From NCBI GenBank assembly GCA_011620465.1, contig WOZC01000128.1, positions 2,373-8,192 of the forward strand: a stretch of DNA of 5,820 nt, in the 5' to 3' direction. This document shows, one piece after another, positions 5,110 to 5,820 of this stretch. Numbering within the stretch: position 1 is the stretch's first letter; every line of letters starts with the position of its first letter. Below the pieces are notes generated by a model, which worked only from the letters and a program-made list of their open reading frames with translations, ran no database searches and had not been told where the DNA came from. This DNA is from Anaerolineaceae bacterium. Its GTDB lineage: Bacteria; Chloroflexota; Anaerolineae; Anaerolineales; Anaerolineaceae. The translations under genes and the position numbers were made by a program.

Positions 5110-5820
5110 TTAATCTTCCATTACCATTTCAAGAGCATCGAGCCAATAAGGGATCTTCAATCCGAACGTTGTCTCAAACTTGGTTGAATCCAGGCAAGAT
5201 CCAAGGGGTCTTTGTGCCAGAGTTGAGAATTCAGCTGTAGAAGCTGGCAACAATTTTTGATCTGTTTTTCTGGGCGAATTTGGATCAAGCCGCAATACTT
5301 CCCTCGCCCATTCGTAACGGCTGCAACATCCATTACAGGCGCAGTGGTATATCCCTTTGCGCCCCAGCAGCAAGTTATCTGTGGTAGCATCAATTTTCGA
5401 AATAAGACTGGCTGTGATTTCTGCCATCAATCTGGCGGGGGTTGGACTGCTAATCTGATCATCCACGATCCGAATGATCTCCTGGGTACGTGCCCACTGC
5501 AACACCTTTGCCACAAATCCACTTCGCTTGGAATAGATCCAACTCGACCGCAGCACCAAATTGGCACATCCAGAAGCCGCGATCGCCTGCTCGCCTTCCA
5601 GCTTGGTTTGGCCATACACGTTCAGAGGATTGGGCTGGTCGGTCTCCACGTATGGGCTGCCCTTGGTGCCATCGAAGACGTAATCAGTAGAGTAGTGCAC
5701 CAGCACCGCATTGAACTTTTTAGCTTCTTCTGCCAAAACACCTGGACCAGTGGCATTGATTGCCCTCGCCAGTTCAGGTTCGCTCTCAGCTTTATCCACA
5801 TTGGTATAAGCCGCAGCATT
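5110..5820 (-). CDS. rmlD: dTDP-4-dehydrorhamnose reductase RmlD, N-terminus cut by window edge
   Basis: RmlD reduces dTDP-4-dehydro-L-rhamnose to dTDP-L-rhamnose with NAD(P)H, the last step of the RmlABCD pathway, in the cytoplasm. The visible 236 residues begin with NAAAYTNVDKAE (1-12 of the fragment), the classic RmlD signature, followed by HYSTDYVFDGTKG (42-54) with the catalytic Thr at 45. VYGQTKLEGE (68-77) gives the catalytic Tyr69 and Lys73 of the YxxxK pair. Next come LVLRSSWIYS (88-97) and VDDQISSPTPAR (119-130). RPLGSCLDSTKF (204-215) is near the C-terminus. Roughly 60 N-terminal residues with the GxxGxxG motif are missing beyond 5820. Two oddities stand out: the usual small Gly in DQxGxPT is Ser (DQISSPT), and the segment normally like YHxAGxGxxSR reads YHCACNGCCSR, with four cysteines. 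It is upstream of the GT-B gene on the same strand and would supply that operon and the RgpF-like protein with donor sugar. Confidence 0.95.
   Translation of the reverse strand, partial: NAAAYTNVDKAESEPELARAINATGPGVLAEEAKKFNAVLVHYSTDYVFDGTKGSPYVETDQPNPLNVYGQTKLEGEQAIAASGCANLVLRSSWIYSKRSGFVAKVLQWARTQEIIRIVDDQISSPTPARLMAEITASLISKIDATTDNLLLGRKGIYHCACNGCCSRYEWAREVLRLDPNSPRKTDQKLLPASTAEFSTLAQRPLGSCLDSTKFETTFGLKIPYWLDALEMVMED

Noticed and set aside
1..5820. CRISPR array, tRNA, insertion sequence, toxin-antitoxin or phage defence genes
   Set aside because: Both strands are filled by polysaccharide genes. I saw no regularly spaced direct repeats, tRNA-like clover structure, transposase or terminal inverted repeats.

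Overview
The window is a stretch of a bacterial surface-polysaccharide (rhamnan or O-antigen type) biosynthesis locus. It holds six protein-coding genes, two of them cut by the window edges, and almost no non-coding DNA. I see no tRNA, rRNA, CRISPR array, insertion sequence or defence module. Base composition is mid-range. The RmlD protein has a C-terminal half that resembles, from memory, RmlD proteins of Chloroflexota (Anaerolineae-like). That affiliation is inference and should be tested by a database search.

Layout. The left half is read on the plus strand. It holds the end of an SDR-type NAD-dependent epimerase/dehydratase (to 384), a large RgpF-like rhamnan synthesis protein (393-2300), and a family 2 glycosyltransferase (2300-3397). 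The genes are 8 nt apart and then joined by a TGATG stop/start, so they form one translationally coupled operon. The right half is read on the minus strand. It holds rmlD, dTDP-4-dehydrorhamnose reductase (from beyond 5820 to 5110), a 71-nt AT-rich gap, a GT-B glycosyltransferase with a C-terminal coiled coil (5038-3662), and a 90-residue protein made of two tandem repeats (3662-3390). That last protein starts in a TAATG overlap behind a good Shine-Dalgarno sequence. The two operons meet tail to tail with their stop codons overlapping by 8 nt.

How the genes fit together. RmlD makes the last step to dTDP-L-rhamnose. The epimerase/dehydratase probably makes or modifies another nucleotide sugar. 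The RgpF-like protein and the GT2 and GT-B enzymes would use such donors to build or decorate a lipid-linked, rhamnose-containing glycan on the cytoplasmic face of the membrane. The small repeat protein carries a module usually seen inside larger glycosyltransferase polypeptides, so it may be a detached partner of the GT upstream of it.

Nothing here amounts to a new kind of system. The points most worth checking are the stand-alone two-repeat protein and its coupling to the GT, the apparent internal duplication in the RgpF-like protein, the four-cysteine cluster in RmlD, and the overlapping convergent junction.
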